Counted from the stretch's first letter, positions 24,985-34,266 are shown. The stretch is 64,000 nucleotides of DNA from Streptomyces fagopyri (GCF_009498275.1 NZ_CP045643.1:5332001-5396000), one strand, 5' to 3'. Translations and numbers: made by a program. The notes: a model not told the origin generated them from the sequence alone.

Positions 24985-25934
24985 TCCTCACCGTCACCCC
25001 GAACCCCTCCCTCGACCGTACGTACGAGGTCCCCTCGCTCGATCGCGGCGAGGTCAACCGGGCCACCGGCGAGCGCGTGGACCCGGGCGGCAAGGGCGTG
25101 AACGTCTCGCGCGCCGTCGCCGCGGCCGGGCGGCGCACGATCGCCGTACTGCCCCTGGGCGGCGCGCCCGGCGCACTCGTCGCCGAGCTGCTCGACGCGC
25201 AGGGCATCGAGGTCGCCCCGGTCCCGGTCGCGGGAGCCACCCGGTCGAACATCTCGGTCGCCGAGCCCGACGGCACCCTGACGAAGATCAACGCTCCCGG
25301 CCCCGAACTCTCCTCCGCCGAGGCCGAGTCGCTGCTGGAGACAGTGCGTCAGCAGTATCGTTCCGGCGACACCGACTGGATCGCCTGCTGCGGCAGCCTG
25401 CCGCGCGGACTCGGCCCCTCCTGGTACGCCGACCTCGTCGCCCGCGCCCACGCGGCGCGTGCCCGGATCGCCCTGGACACCTCGGGACCGGCGCTGCTCG
25501 CGGCGTTGCGCGAGCGGCCCGACGTGGTGAAGCCCAACGCCGAGGAACTCGCGGAAGCCGTCGGGCGCCCCCTGACGACCGTGGGCGACGCGGTCAAGGC
25601 CGCCGAGGAGCTGCGCGAGATGGGCGCGGGCGCCGTGCTCGCGAGCCTCGGCGCGGACGGGCAGCTGCTCGTGGACGGCTCCGGAGCCTGGTTCGGCAGC
25701 GCCCAGGTGGACGCCGTACGCAGCAACGTGGGCGCCGGTGACTCCTCGCTCGCCGGATTCCTGATCGCCGGCGGCCGCGGCCCGGACGCCCTCGCCTCCG
25801 CCGTCGCGCACGGTGCCGCCGCCGTGCAGTTGCCCGGCAGTGTCATGCCGGGACCGGCCGACCTCGACCCCTCCGGCGTGACCGTCACGACGCGGATCCC
25901 CGTGGACCGTGTCCTCACGGAGCCGGTGTCATGA
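24981..25934 (+). CDS. fruK: 1-phosphofructokinase
   Basis: 317 residues, normal for PfkB-type 1-phosphofructokinases. Motifs are MILTVTPNPSLDRTYEVPSL at the N-terminus, GGKGVNVSRAVAAAG (first PfkB signature), SLPRGLGPSWYADLV, KPNAEELAEAVG, and NVGAGDSSLAGFL, which holds the catalytic Asp near residue 254. It phosphorylates fructose-1-phosphate, the product of the FruA permease, to fructose-1,6-bisphosphate. Translation is coupled to fruR by the ATGA overlap. Confidence 0.93.
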   Translation: MILTVTPNPSLDRTYEVPSLDRGEVNRATGERVDPGGKGVNVSRAVAAAGRRTIAVLPLGGAPGALVAELLDAQGIEVAPVPVAGATRSNISVAEPDGTLTKINAPGPELSSAEAESLLETVRQQYRSGDTDWIACCGSLPRGLGPSWYADLVARAHAARARIALDTSGPALLAALRERPDVVKPNAEELAEAVGRPLTTVGDAVKAAEELREMGAGAVLASLGADGQLLVDGSGAWFGSAQVDAVRSNVGAGDSSLAGFLIAGGRGPDALASAVAHGAAAVQLPGSVMPGPADLDPSGVTVTTRIPVDRVLTEPVS

Positions 25935-26158
25935 CGGACACCGCCGCGCCGTGCCCGGCCGCGCGCCGGGGCACGCTCCCCGGACCGGCCGTGAAAGCGC
26001 CCCCCGAACCGGCTCTGAAGAGGCGGGGTTTCCCCGGCCCCGCCTCCGCCGCCACCCCCGCAGACCCCGCACCACCGGAGCCCTCCGCGTGCGGCACCCC
26101 CGTCCCCACCCCCGCCCACTCCCCACGGGCGATACGCGTGCGAAGGAGCCCGCGATGA
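25931..26158 (+). CDS. Possible small bridging ORF between fruK and fruA
   Basis: This 75-codon frame starts with an ATG that overlaps the fruK stop by 4 nt (ATGA) and ends with a TGA that overlaps the fruA ATG by 4 nt (ATGA). The encoded sequence is Pro/Ala/Arg-rich with no motif, such as random GC-rich DNA gives. A real coupled peptide, a frame kept only to carry ribosomes to fruA, and coincidence all remain possible. fruA also has its own GAAGGAG. Confidence 0.25.
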   Translation: MTDTAAPCPAARRGTLPGPAVKAPPEPALKRRGFPGPASAATPADPAPPEPSACGTPVPTPAHSPRAIRVRRSPR

Positions 26159-28275
26159 GCGAGATGATCACCGCGGACCTGGTCGATCTCGACCTGTCCG
26201 CCGAGACCAAAGAGGCGGCGGCACGCGCCCTCGCCGAGCGCATGGCAGCCAAGGGCCGGGTCACCGACCTCGACGGCTTCCTCGCCGACGTGGCCGCCCG
26301 CGAGGCGCAGATGCCGACCGGTCTCGACGGCGGCATCGGCATCCCGCACTGCCGGAGCGAACACGTCACCGAGCCGACGCTCGCCTTCGGACGCAGCGCC
26401 GCCGGGATCGACTTCGGGGCGCCCGACGGGCCCGCCGACCTGATCTTCCTGATCGCCGCTCCGGCGGGTGCCGACGACGCGCATCTGACGATCCTGTCGT
26501 CGCTGGCCCGCCAGCTCATGAACGCCGAATTCACCTCCGCGCTGCGGGCGGTGGACGACGCGACGGCAGCGGCCGCGCTCATCCGCGGCGACGAGTCCCC
26601 GGTGGCCGGGGCCACGAGCGCGGCCGCGCCCCCGGCGACGACCGCGACCGGCGTGACGTCCGCGACCGGGGCGGCAGCGGCGGCCGAGGACTCCCAGGAC
26701 TCCCAGGACTCCGTGGCGGTGTCGGCGGCGGCCTCCGCCGACACCGCCACGGGCACCACCGGCGAGCGTCCGTTCCGTATCGTCGCCGTCACCTCCTGCC
26801 CCACCGGTATCGCGCACACCTACATGGCCGCCGAGTCGCTGGAGAACGCGGGCCGTGCGGCGGGTGTCGAACTCGTCGTGGAGACCCAGGGCTCGGCCGG
26901 ATTCACCCGGCTCGACCCGGCGGTCGTCGCGGCCGCGGACGGCGTGATCTTCGCGCACGACGTGCCCGTACGGGACAAGGACCGGTTCGCCGGGAAGCCG
27001 ACCGTCGACGTCGGTGTGAAGGCCGGCATCAACCGGCCCACCGAGCTGATCTCCGAGGTCCGCGGCAAGGCGGAGCGCGGCGAGGTCACCGCGGGCGCCG
27101 CCCCCGGCACACCGGTGGAGCGGTCCGGCACCTCCGGTGAGGGCTACGGCACCATGCTCCGCAAGTGGCTCATGTCCGGCGTGAGTTACATGGTCCCGTT
27201 CGTCGCGGCCGGCGGTCTGCTGATCGCCCTCGGGTTCGCGATCGGCGGCTACCAGATCAACAAGGCGCCGTCGGTGATGGACCACTTCGTGTGGACCCAG
27301 GCCGACAGCTGGGGCGCGCTGCTCTTCCAGATCGGCGGCGTCGCCTTCGGGTTCCTCGTCCCGGTGCTGGCCGGCTACATCGCCTACGGCATGGCGGACC
27401 GGCCGGGTATCGTGCCCGGCTTCGTCGGCGGGGCGATCTCCCTCACCATCAACGCCGGGTTCCTCGGCGGCCTGGCGGCCGGTCTCATCGCCGGTGGTGT
27501 GGTGATCGGGATCCAGAAGGTGAGGATCCCGGCGGCCCTGCGCGGCATCATGCCGGTGGTGGTGATCCCGCTGATCTCCGCGGCGATCGTCGGGTTCCTG
27601 ATGTTCGTGGTCATCGGCAAGCCCATCGCCTCCGCCCAGAAGGGCATGACCGACTGGCTCAACGGCCTCACCGGCTCCAACGCCGTCCTGCTCGGCGCGC
27701 TGCTCGGCCTGATGATGTGCTTCGACCTCGGCGGCCCGGTCAACAAGGTCGCGTACACCTTCGCCACCGCCGGTATCGCGGTCGCGAGCCCCAGCGACTC
27801 GGCCATGAAGATCATGGCGGCCGTGATGGCGGCCGGTATGGTCCCGCCGCTCGCCATGGCCCTCGCCACGACGGTGCGCGGCAGGCTCTTCACCGCGACC
27901 GAGCGCGAGAACGGCAAGGCGGCCTGGGTCCTGGGCGCCTCCTTCATCTCGGAGGGCGCGATCCCGTTCGCGGCCGCCGACCCGCTGCGCGTCATTCCCT
28001 CCGCCATGGCGGGCGGTGCGGTCACCGGCGCCCTGTCGATGACCTTCGGCGCCACGCTGCGGGCCCCGCACGGTGGCATCTTCGTGGTCCCGCTGATCGG
28101 CAACCCGTTCCTCTATCTGATCGCCATCGCGGCCGGCGTCTGTGTCACCACCGCCCTGGTGGTCGTCCTGAAGGGCATGCGGAAGCAGGCTTCCGCCGAC
28201 CGTGGCGCGGGGGAGGGTGTCGCGGACGCTCCCATAGCGCCGAAGGCCGGTACCACGGAGCCGGTCGCGGCCTGA
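26155..28275 (+). CDS. fruA: PTS fructose transporter subunit IIABC
   Basis: 706 residues from the ATG at 26155 with GAAGGAG upstream. Order A-B-C: EIIA (about 1-145) with the phosphorylated His65 in GIPHCRSEH; a linker of Ala/Thr and DSQ repeats; EIIB with Cys215 in SCPTGIAHTYMAAE; and membrane EIIC (about 335-690) with about nine hydrophobic segments and FISEGAIPFAAADPLRVIPS. It imports fructose while phosphorylating it to fructose-1-phosphate with phosphate from HPr. A strong hairpin follows. With fruR and fruK it forms the complete fructose operon. Confidence 0.94.
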   Translation: MSEMITADLVDLDLSAETKEAAARALAERMAAKGRVTDLDGFLADVAAREAQMPTGLDGGIGIPHCRSEHVTEPTLAFGRSAAGIDFGAPDGPADLIFLIAAPAGADDAHLTILSSLARQLMNAEFTSALRAVDDATAAAALIRGDESPVAGATSAAAPPATTATGVTSATGAAAAAEDSQDSQDSVAVSAAASADTATGTTGERPFRIVAVTSCPTGIAHTYMAAESLENAGRAAGVELVVETQGSAGFTRLDPAVVAAADGVIFAHDVPVRDKDRFAGKPTVDVGVKAGINRPTELISEVRGKAERGEVTAGAAPGTPVERSGTSGEGYGTMLRKWLMSGVSYMVPFVAAGGLLIALGFAIGGYQINKAPSVMDHFVWTQADSWGALLFQIGGVAFGFLVPVLAGYIAYGMADRPGIVPGFVGGAISLTINAGFLGGLAAGLIAGGVVIGIQKVRIPAALRGIMPVVVIPLISAAIVGFLMFVVIGKPIASAQKGMTDWLNGLTGSNAVLLGALLGLMMCFDLGGPVNKVAYTFATAGIAVASPSDSAMKIMAAVMAAGMVPPLAMALATTVRGRLFTATERENGKAAWVLGASFISEGAIPFAAADPLRVIPSAMAGGAVTGALSMTFGATLRAPHGGIFVVPLIGNPFLYLIAIAAGVCVTTALVVVLKGMRKQASADRGAGEGVADAPIAPKAGTTEPVAA

Positions 28276-28367
28276 GCACGCGCCGCCGTCCGCCCGATTG
28301 GGGCGGTGGTGAGCCGTTCACCGCACCTGCGACAGATCTGCGCCTTCGCGGCATCTGCGATATACGT

Positions 28368-28396
28368 CACGGTCCGGGGCCAAGCCCCGGACCGTG
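28368..28396 (+). terminator. Terminator of the fru operon
   Basis: CACGGTCCGGGGC, a CAA loop, and GCCCCGGACCGTG form a perfect 13-bp stem about 90 bp past fruA, without a U-tract. It ends only 16 nt before the next start codon, so it may also affect that gene. Confidence 0.75.
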
Positions 28397-28412
28397 GTGT
28401 CTACTGGTGCGT

Positions 28413-28670
28413 ATGCCTGAGCATGTCTCGATCTCCCAGCTGATAGGCGTGGCCGTCCTCGCCCTCGTGACCGTCATCTGGGCCATCGGTCTGATCCGTC
28501 TGGCGCGACGGGCCCGTGCCGCGGGACTTCTGCGTCCCCGCGGAGCCGTGCTGCGGGCGATGCCCGACCAGCGCCGCTCCGGTCCCGTCGTCGAGTCCGT
28601 CCAGCTCACGCCCGAGGAACGTGCCGCGTTCGCGGGCCTGGTACGCCAGTTCAGCGACAGCCGCCCGTAG
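28413..28670 (+). CDS. Small single-pass membrane protein
   Basis: 85 residues. A short polar N-terminus (MPEHVSISQ) leads into one hydrophobic segment (LIGVAVLALVTVIWAIGLIRLARR, about residues 10-33) with positive residues after it, so the C-terminus is probably cytoplasmic. The tail ends in VQLTPEERAAFAGLVRQFSDSRP. The composition and the conserved-looking tail argue it is real. No known family or function recognised. Its start lies just after the fru terminator. Confidence 0.6.
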   Translation: MPEHVSISQLIGVAVLALVTVIWAIGLIRLARRARAAGLLRPRGAVLRAMPDQRRSGPVVESVQLTPEERAAFAGLVRQFSDSRP

Positions 28671-28982
28671 TCACGCACGTCCCGCGTCGCCGCACCGGGT
28701 CGGCGCCCCCTGCGGCACCTGGTCCACACCCACCCGTACGTCCGTGACCGCCGAGCCGCATGGCCGTGTCCGCGACCACCGGGCCGTACGCGGGTGTCCC
28801 CGACCCCCGGGCCCTGCCCGTACGTCCGCGACCATCGCCCCGCACCTGCGTGTCCGTGCGACAGGAGCGGAGAGCTGCACGCCAATGCCGGTGTTCGCGG
28901 CCCCGGGCCCACCCGCGCGTCCGTGACACCGACCGGGCCGTGGGCGCGTCGTACCCGTCCGGGCCGTCGCAGGCATCCCGCG
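28671..28982. repeat. Intergenic DNA with degenerate GTCCGYGACC repeats
   Basis: 312 bp with no credible gene. Imperfect ~50-bp blocks built around CGTACGTCCGTGACC / GTGTCCGCGACCACCGGGCC recur from about 28735 to 28970. No ribosome-binding site or terminator stands out. Confidence 0.55.
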
Positions 28983-29732
28983 TCAGCCGAGCCGTGCTGC
29001 CCGGCGTTCCATCGCGGCGCGGGCCGCGTCCTCCGTCGGATAGACCTCGCACATGTGCCGGCCGTCCGGCGTCGCCGTGTGCTCGACCTCCCACAGGGAG
29101 ATCTCCCGGCCGTCACGGAGCAGGAACGCGTGCTCGTAGAGCGAGAAGCACAGGCCCACCTGGCCGGCCCGGCAGGGGCGGCCGAAGGCCTGGGTGATCT
29201 GGTGCGCGAACGCGGTCCGCAGCAGCAGCCTCGCGAGGTCGGGACCCGGCCGGTCCGCGTTCTCCGCGCGCCGCAGCAGACGCCGCGCGTGATCCGCCGA
29301 ATCGTCGGGCACGTACGCGTGCCGCGGCTCGGGGACCGGCGGCAGACCGACCGTCACCGGCAGTTCGAAGTCCGGCGCGTCCGGCGGCAGCGGCAGCCGC
29401 GCCGTGGCGGCACGCAGCTCCTCCTCGTCCACATACACCTCGTGCTGCGGCTCGCTTCCCGGCGCCGTGTTGTGCACGAGCTCCCACAGCGTGACCGCGG
29501 AGCCGTCGGCGAGCAGCCAGCTGTGCCGGTACGTCTCCCGGTGCAGTCCCGCGCTGTGGTGCGCGGAGTGCAGGGAACTGTCGTGCGCCAGCGCGCAGTC
29601 GAGCCGTCGTATCGCCTCGTCGGGCAGCTCGAAGGAGTTCAGGGCACGGCCGAGGAGTCGCGCGAGGTGCTCCTCCGGAGACTCGGGCGACTCGGGTGGT
29701 TCGTACGCTGCTGTCTCGTACGGAACGCTCAA
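28983..29732 (-). CDS. Conserved actinobacterial protein, DUF6227-like
   Basis: 249 residues, soluble. It has two related halves: SWLLADGSAVTLWELVHNTAP...HEVYVDEEELRAA and AFLLRDGREISLWEVEHTATP...CEVYPTEDAARAA. An internal duplication of a small alpha/beta unit (LLxDGxxxxLWExxH then EVYxxE) is therefore visible. I associate this with DUF6227, a Streptomyces family of unknown function, from memory. It lies downstream of the L,D-transpeptidase but is separated from it by a strong terminator. Confidence 0.65.
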   Translation of the reverse strand: MSVPYETAAYEPPESPESPEEHLARLLGRALNSFELPDEAIRRLDCALAHDSSLHSAHHSAGLHRETYRHSWLLADGSAVTLWELVHNTAPGSEPQHEVYVDEEELRAATARLPLPPDAPDFELPVTVGLPPVPEPRHAYVPDDSADHARRLLRRAENADRPGPDLARLLLRTAFAHQITQAFGRPCRAGQVGLCFSLYEHAFLLRDGREISLWEVEHTATPDGRHMCEVYPTEDAARAAMERRAARLG

Positions 29733-29833
29733 GGTTTCTCCCGGCGTTGCTGCATGTCACCTTGTGGGTGCATACCGTAGCCCCTCGGTCCGACATCATT
29801 CCTGGGAACCGAGAAAACGTACGCACACAAAAA

Positions 29834-29872
29834 CGAGCGGGCCGCGCGGCAAGTTCCCACACGGCCCGCTCG
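29834..29872 (-). terminator. Intrinsic terminator of the L,D-transpeptidase gene
   Basis: On the minus strand, an 11-bp stem (CGAGCGGGCCG with CGGCCCGCTCG) is followed by GTTTTTG, about 20 bp past the stop at 29891. Stem plus U-tract makes this one of the clearest intrinsic terminators in the window. Confidence 0.85.
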
Positions 29873-29890
29873 GGCGTCAACGGCCCCGCG

Positions 29891-31117
29891 TCACGCGGCA
29901 CTTCCCGCGGTCCACGCGCTCCACGACATGTTCCAGCCGTTCAGCCCGTTGTCGGGCGCGACCGTCTTGTCGGGCGAGTTCCTCACCGTCACGACGTCCC
30001 CGACCAGGGAGTTGTCGTAGAACCACTTGGCGGTCGTGTCCCCCTGCGCGCCCTGCACATCGGCCATTCCCACGCAGCCGTGGCTGGTGCCCTGCCGGCC
30101 GAAGGGCGGATTCCCGCGGTTGTACCAGTAGTTGCCGTGGACGAACGTCCCCGACGACGTCAGGCGCATCGCGTGCGGCACGTCCGGGATGTCGTACTCG
30201 CCGCCGTAGCCCACCGTCGAGCCGTTCATCCGCGTCTGCGCGAACTTCTCCGAGATCACCATCTGCCCGTTGTACGTGGTGTGCTCCGGGCTGCCGGCCG
30301 AGATCGGCACCGCCTTGAGGGTCTTGCCGTCCCGCACCACCGTCATGGTCTGCGTGTTGACGTCGACCGTCGAGACCTGCGAGCGGCCGATGGTGAAGGC
30401 GACCGTCTTCTTCTGGACGCCGTAGACGCCGTTCGCGCCCTCGACGCCGTCCAGGTCGATCTTCATCGTCACCTTGGAGCCGGCCTTCCAGTACTCCTCG
30501 GGCCGGAAGTCGAGCCGCTGCGCGCCGAACCAGTGCCCGACCACCCGCTGCCCGCTGCTGGACGTGACGCTGATGTGCGACTGCACGGCATTCTGCTTGT
30601 TGATCGCCTTGTCGAAGGTGAAGGAGACCGGCATCCCGACGCCGACCGTGCTGCCGTCGTCGGGCGTGTACGTACCGATGAAGCTGTTGCCCGAAGAGAC
30701 CGTCGTGAAAATGGAGTTGGCGGCCGCCGTGCGCCCGCTCGTGTCCTTCGCGGTCGCCGAGATCTCGTACTTCGTCCCGCGCTCCAGCTGTGCCTTCGAC
30801 CGCCAGCTGCCGCCGTCCGCGGCTATCGCCCCCGGCACGGCGGCCCCGCTCCCCGACACCGTCATCCTCACGTCCGTCAGCTTGCCGTCGCTGACCTTCA
30901 CGCCGGTCGCGTTGATGGACGCGCTCGTCGAACCGTCCTTGGCCGAGATGGCGATCTTCGCCGTGGACGTCCTGGCCGAGCCGCTGCCGCTCTTGCCGCC
31001 CTTGCGGTCGGTGTCGGCACTGGCGTTGCCGCCGCAGGCGGTGAGGGCGAGGGCGCCGACCATCAGGGCGGCACAGGCCCCCAGTGCGCGCCGCGCTGCT
31101 GAGTTCGGCGTATTCAC
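29891..31117 (-). CDS. L,D-transpeptidase lipoprotein (YkuD domain, Ig-like N-terminal domains)
   Basis: 408 residues from the GTG at 31117 with GGAGAAGCCC upstream. A lipoprotein signal ends at Cys28 in the lipobox LTAC-GG. Two Ig-like beta domains (about residues 50-250) precede the YkuD catalytic domain, with FVHGNYWYNRG and SHGCVGM, where Cys348 is the nucleophile. A C-terminal WNMSWSAW segment matches the mycobacterial LdtMt2-type layout. It makes 3-3 peptidoglycan cross-links outside the membrane and is relatively insensitive to most penicillins. It is followed by a strong terminator. Confidence 0.92.
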   Translation of the reverse strand: MNTPNSAARRALGACAALMVGALALTACGGNASADTDRKGGKSGSGSARTSTAKIAISAKDGSTSASINATGVKVSDGKLTDVRMTVSGSGAAVPGAIAADGGSWRSKAQLERGTKYEISATAKDTSGRTAAANSIFTTVSSGNSFIGTYTPDDGSTVGVGMPVSFTFDKAINKQNAVQSHISVTSSSGQRVVGHWFGAQRLDFRPEEYWKAGSKVTMKIDLDGVEGANGVYGVQKKTVAFTIGRSQVSTVDVNTQTMTVVRDGKTLKAVPISAGSPEHTTYNGQMVISEKFAQTRMNGSTVGYGGEYDIPDVPHAMRLTSSGTFVHGNYWYNRGNPPFGRQGTSHGCVGMADVQGAQGDTTAKWFYDNSLVGDVVTVRNSPDKTVAPDNGLNGWNMSWSAWTAGSAA

Positions 31118-31339
31118 GGGCTTCTCCAGTTCCTTGTGATGTGGGTGATCCGCTCCGGTGCGTGGAGAAAGAGCGAGCGGTGCGGAGATGGGTTCCCGCG
31201 ATCTCCGTCTGACGCCATCCGGTGACAGAACCCGGACAATCGCCCCCTTCGTGGGCACCCCCGGACCACCGGCCACGGGTTGTCGACCACCGTCACCGGC
31301 CACCGGTTGCCGACCACCCCACTGACCACCGACAGTCGC

Positions 31340-32371
31340 CTACCGACTCCCGTACAACTCCTCGTACGACGGCCACGTCCCGCCGGGACCGTCCACCGAC
31401 CCGGCCGCCCGCACCGCCCGCACGATCGCCCGTGTCACCAGGTCCGCGCCGGCCGCCAGAATCTCGTTGAGCGCGAGCGGGTCCCCGGCGGTGAGCGGCC
31501 GGACGCCGGTGGCCAGCGCGAACACCGTGTCCCCGTCGTTGAGCAGATGCACCGGCCGCACCGCGCGGGCGATGCCGTCGTGTGCCGTCCCGGCGAGTTT
31601 GTGCGCCTGTGCCCGGGTGAGGACGGCGTCGGTCGCGACGACGGCGAGCGTGGTGTTCAGCGGCGGCGGCGTGTTCCTCGCGGCGGCCGCGGCGAGCCGC
31701 CTTCGAGCCACCTCGTGGACCCCGGCCCCGGGATACTTCGCCCGGCCGCCCCCCAGCAACTCCCCGTACAGCGCTCCCGTCTCCGGATCCATCGCCGATC
31801 CCGCGGCGTTGGCCACCACCAGCGCGGCCACCGTGATCCCCGAGTCGAGCACGCTGCTCGCCGATCCGACCCCGCCCTTGACCGCCCCGACCGTCGCCCC
31901 CGTACCGGCGCCCACGCACCCCTCCGCCACCGGGGCTCCCGGCCCGCTCGCGTCGGCCGCCTCGACCGCGTCCCGGCCCGTGGCCGCGTCCGGCCGCGCC
32001 CGGAAGTCGCCGCCGCGGCCCAGGTCGAAGACGCAGGCGGCGGGCACCACCGGTACGACGTGTGCCGGATCGACACCCACCCGCACGCCACGGCCCCGCT
32101 CCTCCAGCCAGGCCATCACCCCCGACGCGGAGTCCAACCCGTACGCGCTGCCGCCGGTCAGGACGACCGCCTCGACCTTCTGCACCAGGTTGCGCGGGTC
32201 GAGCGCGTCGGTCTCCTTGGTGCCGGGTCCACCGCCGCGCACGTCGACGGCCGCGACGGCGCCGCCCGGGGGAGCGAGCACCACGGTGGTACCGGTGAGC
32301 CAACCGCCGCCGGTGCGTGTCGCGTGCCCCACGCGCAGCCCCGCGACGTCTGTCAGAGCGTCAACTGTCAT
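31340..32371 (-). CDS. P1-family (S58, DmpA/NylC-like) N-terminal-nucleophile aminopeptidase/amidase
   Basis: 343 residues. Family motifs include GLRVGHATRTGGGWLTGTTVV, VVLTGGSAYGLDSASGVM, GAGTGATVGAVKGG and LNTTLAVVATDA. The likely autocleavage site is Asn239/Thr240, giving an N-terminal Thr as in NylC, rather than the Gly/Ser of DmpA. Members hydrolyse N-terminal amino acids from peptides, beta-peptides or nylon oligomers. The protein would mature into two chains. It is cytoplasmic by the absence of a signal peptide. Natural substrate unknown. Confidence 0.88.
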   Translation of the reverse strand: MTVDALTDVAGLRVGHATRTGGGWLTGTTVVLAPPGGAVAAVDVRGGGPGTKETDALDPRNLVQKVEAVVLTGGSAYGLDSASGVMAWLEERGRGVRVGVDPAHVVPVVPAACVFDLGRGGDFRARPDAATGRDAVEAADASGPGAPVAEGCVGAGTGATVGAVKGGVGSASSVLDSGITVAALVVANAAGSAMDPETGALYGELLGGGRAKYPGAGVHEVARRRLAAAAARNTPPPLNTTLAVVATDAVLTRAQAHKLAGTAHDGIARAVRPVHLLNDGDTVFALATGVRPLTAGDPLALNEILAAGADLVTRAIVRAVRAAGSVDGPGGTWPSYEELYGSR

Positions 32372-32622
32372 GGGCCCAGTCTTTCCACCGCCCCGCCCTC
32401 GACGCCCCCTCCCCGTCCGGCGCTCACCGCGCGCCTACCATCCGCGTGTGGCCGCCTCCCCTACTCGCCGCCCGCCTGTGTCTGTCTTTGCCTGGACCTG
32501 CTTCTGCCTGCGTCCGCCTCTATCCGGCCGTCTGCCTCTGTCCTTCGCCTGCCTCTGCCCGAGTCCGACTCTCCCCGCCCGTCCGCCCGCCCGCGCTCGT
32601 GCCCGTGATGCCCGCCCGGCCC

Positions 32623-33855
32623 CTACGCGGCCCCCGCCGTCTCCCGCTTCTCCGGCGTGCTCGTCCGCGTGGCCAGAACCACTCCCACCGCCACCGCCAG
32701 GGTCGCCGCGATTCCGGCCACGAGCACCGCCCACTCGCCGAGGAAGGTGCACAGGATCATCAGCAACGCGGCTGTCGGCAGCACCACTTGCTGAGCGGTG
32801 CCCACCTTGAAGTGGCGTGCGTGCAGGAGCCACACCATGAGGAAGTACAGCGCCGCCGGCAGTGTCACCGTCGCGGACGCGGCGAGTGTCGAGATGTGCG
32901 CCTTGCCGACCGCCTCCTCCACCGCGACCTCCAGGCCCGCGCCGATCGCGGCCGCCGACGAGAAGATCAGGTAGTGGCCGTACCCCCACAGGAACGACTG
33001 CCTGTTGGACCGCAGGAAGCCGTGGATGGGCACCGCGAAGTAGATCCACCACGCGGCGAAGACGATCAGCAGTCCACCCACGGCGATCGGGAGCAGGTGG
33101 CCCAGCGCGTCGTGCTCGTCCACGCCCGTCTTCACCGCGACCGTGGCCGCGGAGATCGACTCGCCGAGCACGATGATCGTGAACAGGCCGAACCGCTCGG
33201 AGATGTGGTGCGCGTGCCACGAGGTGACGAAGTCCTTCTCCGCGTACAGCGGGACGCACATCTCCAAGGGTGCCATCACCAGGAACACCCAGGCGCGGCC
33301 GGAGTCCGGCAGGACCAGCAGCCCGAGCCAGCCGACCTGGCACAGCAGCACGCCGACCGCGTACCGCAGTGCCATCGTGCGCTCGGCGCCCCCGGCGGAG
33401 CGAGCCACTCGCAGCCACTCGGTGATCAGCGCCAACCGCATGATCACGTAGCCGAGCCAGACAGCCAGGAAGACGTGGTCCTCGAATGCTCGCGACACCC
33501 CGGCGGCGAGCACCAGCACACCGGCGATCTGCACCAGCGTGACCACTCGGAAGAGCACGTCGTCGTTGTCGTACGCCGAGGCGAACCATGTGAAGTTCAT
33601 CCACGCCCACCAGATGGCGAAGAAGATCATCACGTAGTTGAGGATGCCCTCGCCCGCGTGGCCCCCGGCCATGGAGTGCATCAGCTCGGCACCGGCCTGG
33701 GCGATCGCCACGACGAAGCACAGGTCGAAGAAGAGCTCGAGCGGCGTCGCGACCCGGTGCGTCTCGTCCCGCCCTCGGGCGGTCATCCTGCGCAGGGGCC
33801 CGAGCCGGGACGTGTCGGGCGTCGGTGCGGGTTCGGAAGCGGAACTGGACGTCAT
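32623..33855 (-). CDS. LtrA (low temperature requirement A) family membrane protein
   Basis: About 410 residues from the ATG at 33855. It has the LtrA signature VATPLELFFDLCFVVAIAQAGAELMHS near residue 35, NFTWFASAYDNDDVLFR after the third helix, ERFGLFTIIVLGESISAAT in the middle, and about 11-12 hydrophobic segments. LtrA was named for low-temperature growth of Listeria; its molecular function is not established. The 250 bp between it and the P1 peptidase are pyrimidine-rich CTGCCT-type repeats with no gene. Confidence 0.85.
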   Translation of the reverse strand: MTSSSASEPAPTPDTSRLGPLRRMTARGRDETHRVATPLELFFDLCFVVAIAQAGAELMHSMAGGHAGEGILNYVMIFFAIWWAWMNFTWFASAYDNDDVLFRVVTLVQIAGVLVLAAGVSRAFEDHVFLAVWLGYVIMRLALITEWLRVARSAGGAERTMALRYAVGVLLCQVGWLGLLVLPDSGRAWVFLVMAPLEMCVPLYAEKDFVTSWHAHHISERFGLFTIIVLGESISAATVAVKTGVDEHDALGHLLPIAVGGLLIVFAAWWIYFAVPIHGFLRSNRQSFLWGYGHYLIFSSAAAIGAGLEVAVEEAVGKAHISTLAASATVTLPAALYFLMVWLLHARHFKVGTAQQVVLPTAALLMILCTFLGEWAVLVAGIAATLAVAVGVVLATRTSTPEKRETAGAA

Positions 33856-33958
33856 GCGGCCAAGCACAGCAGAAAAGAACCCGGAACGCCCACGTGGGGG
33901 GCCTGATCTCCCGATCGTGGCGTGCGGGGCCGGCACGCCCTCGGCGTACCCTGAAGGC

Positions 33959-34189
33959 ATGAGTGGCACCCCCGCGCCCGAACCGCGCGACACCCCGGAA
34001 CCGCGCACCGAGTCGTCCGGGGAGGCACGTCCCGCGCCGCGGAAGCCGACGCTGGTCTTCGACGACCCGCTGAGCCAGCAGTCCTCCGACGACACGGACC
34101 AGGGGTGGGGCGAGCGGTCGGGCGGCGACGGCGACAGCGCGGCGGACCTGAAGCGCTTCCTCGACGAGAAGCCGCCCCACCACATCTGA
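33959..34189 (+). CDS. Small acidic conserved protein
   Basis: 76 residues, Pro/Glu/Asp/Ser-rich with no membrane segment and probably disordered. The central KPTLVFDDPLSQQSSDDTDQGWGER and the end DLKRFLDEKPPHHI look constrained rather than random. TACCCT (33947-33952) lies 6 nt before the ATG, so the mRNA is probably leaderless; a GAAGG is too close to act normally. It is divergent from LtrA. Function unknown. Confidence 0.55.
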   Translation: MSGTPAPEPRDTPEPRTESSGEARPAPRKPTLVFDDPLSQQSSDDTDQGWGERSGGDGDSAADLKRFLDEKPPHHI

Positions 34190-34266
34190 GCCGGGCAGTG
34201 GGGCCGCCGACAGCGGCCCCCGCCCCGTCGGGACCGGCCCCCCGCCGGTCCCCGCGGCTTCGTGAA

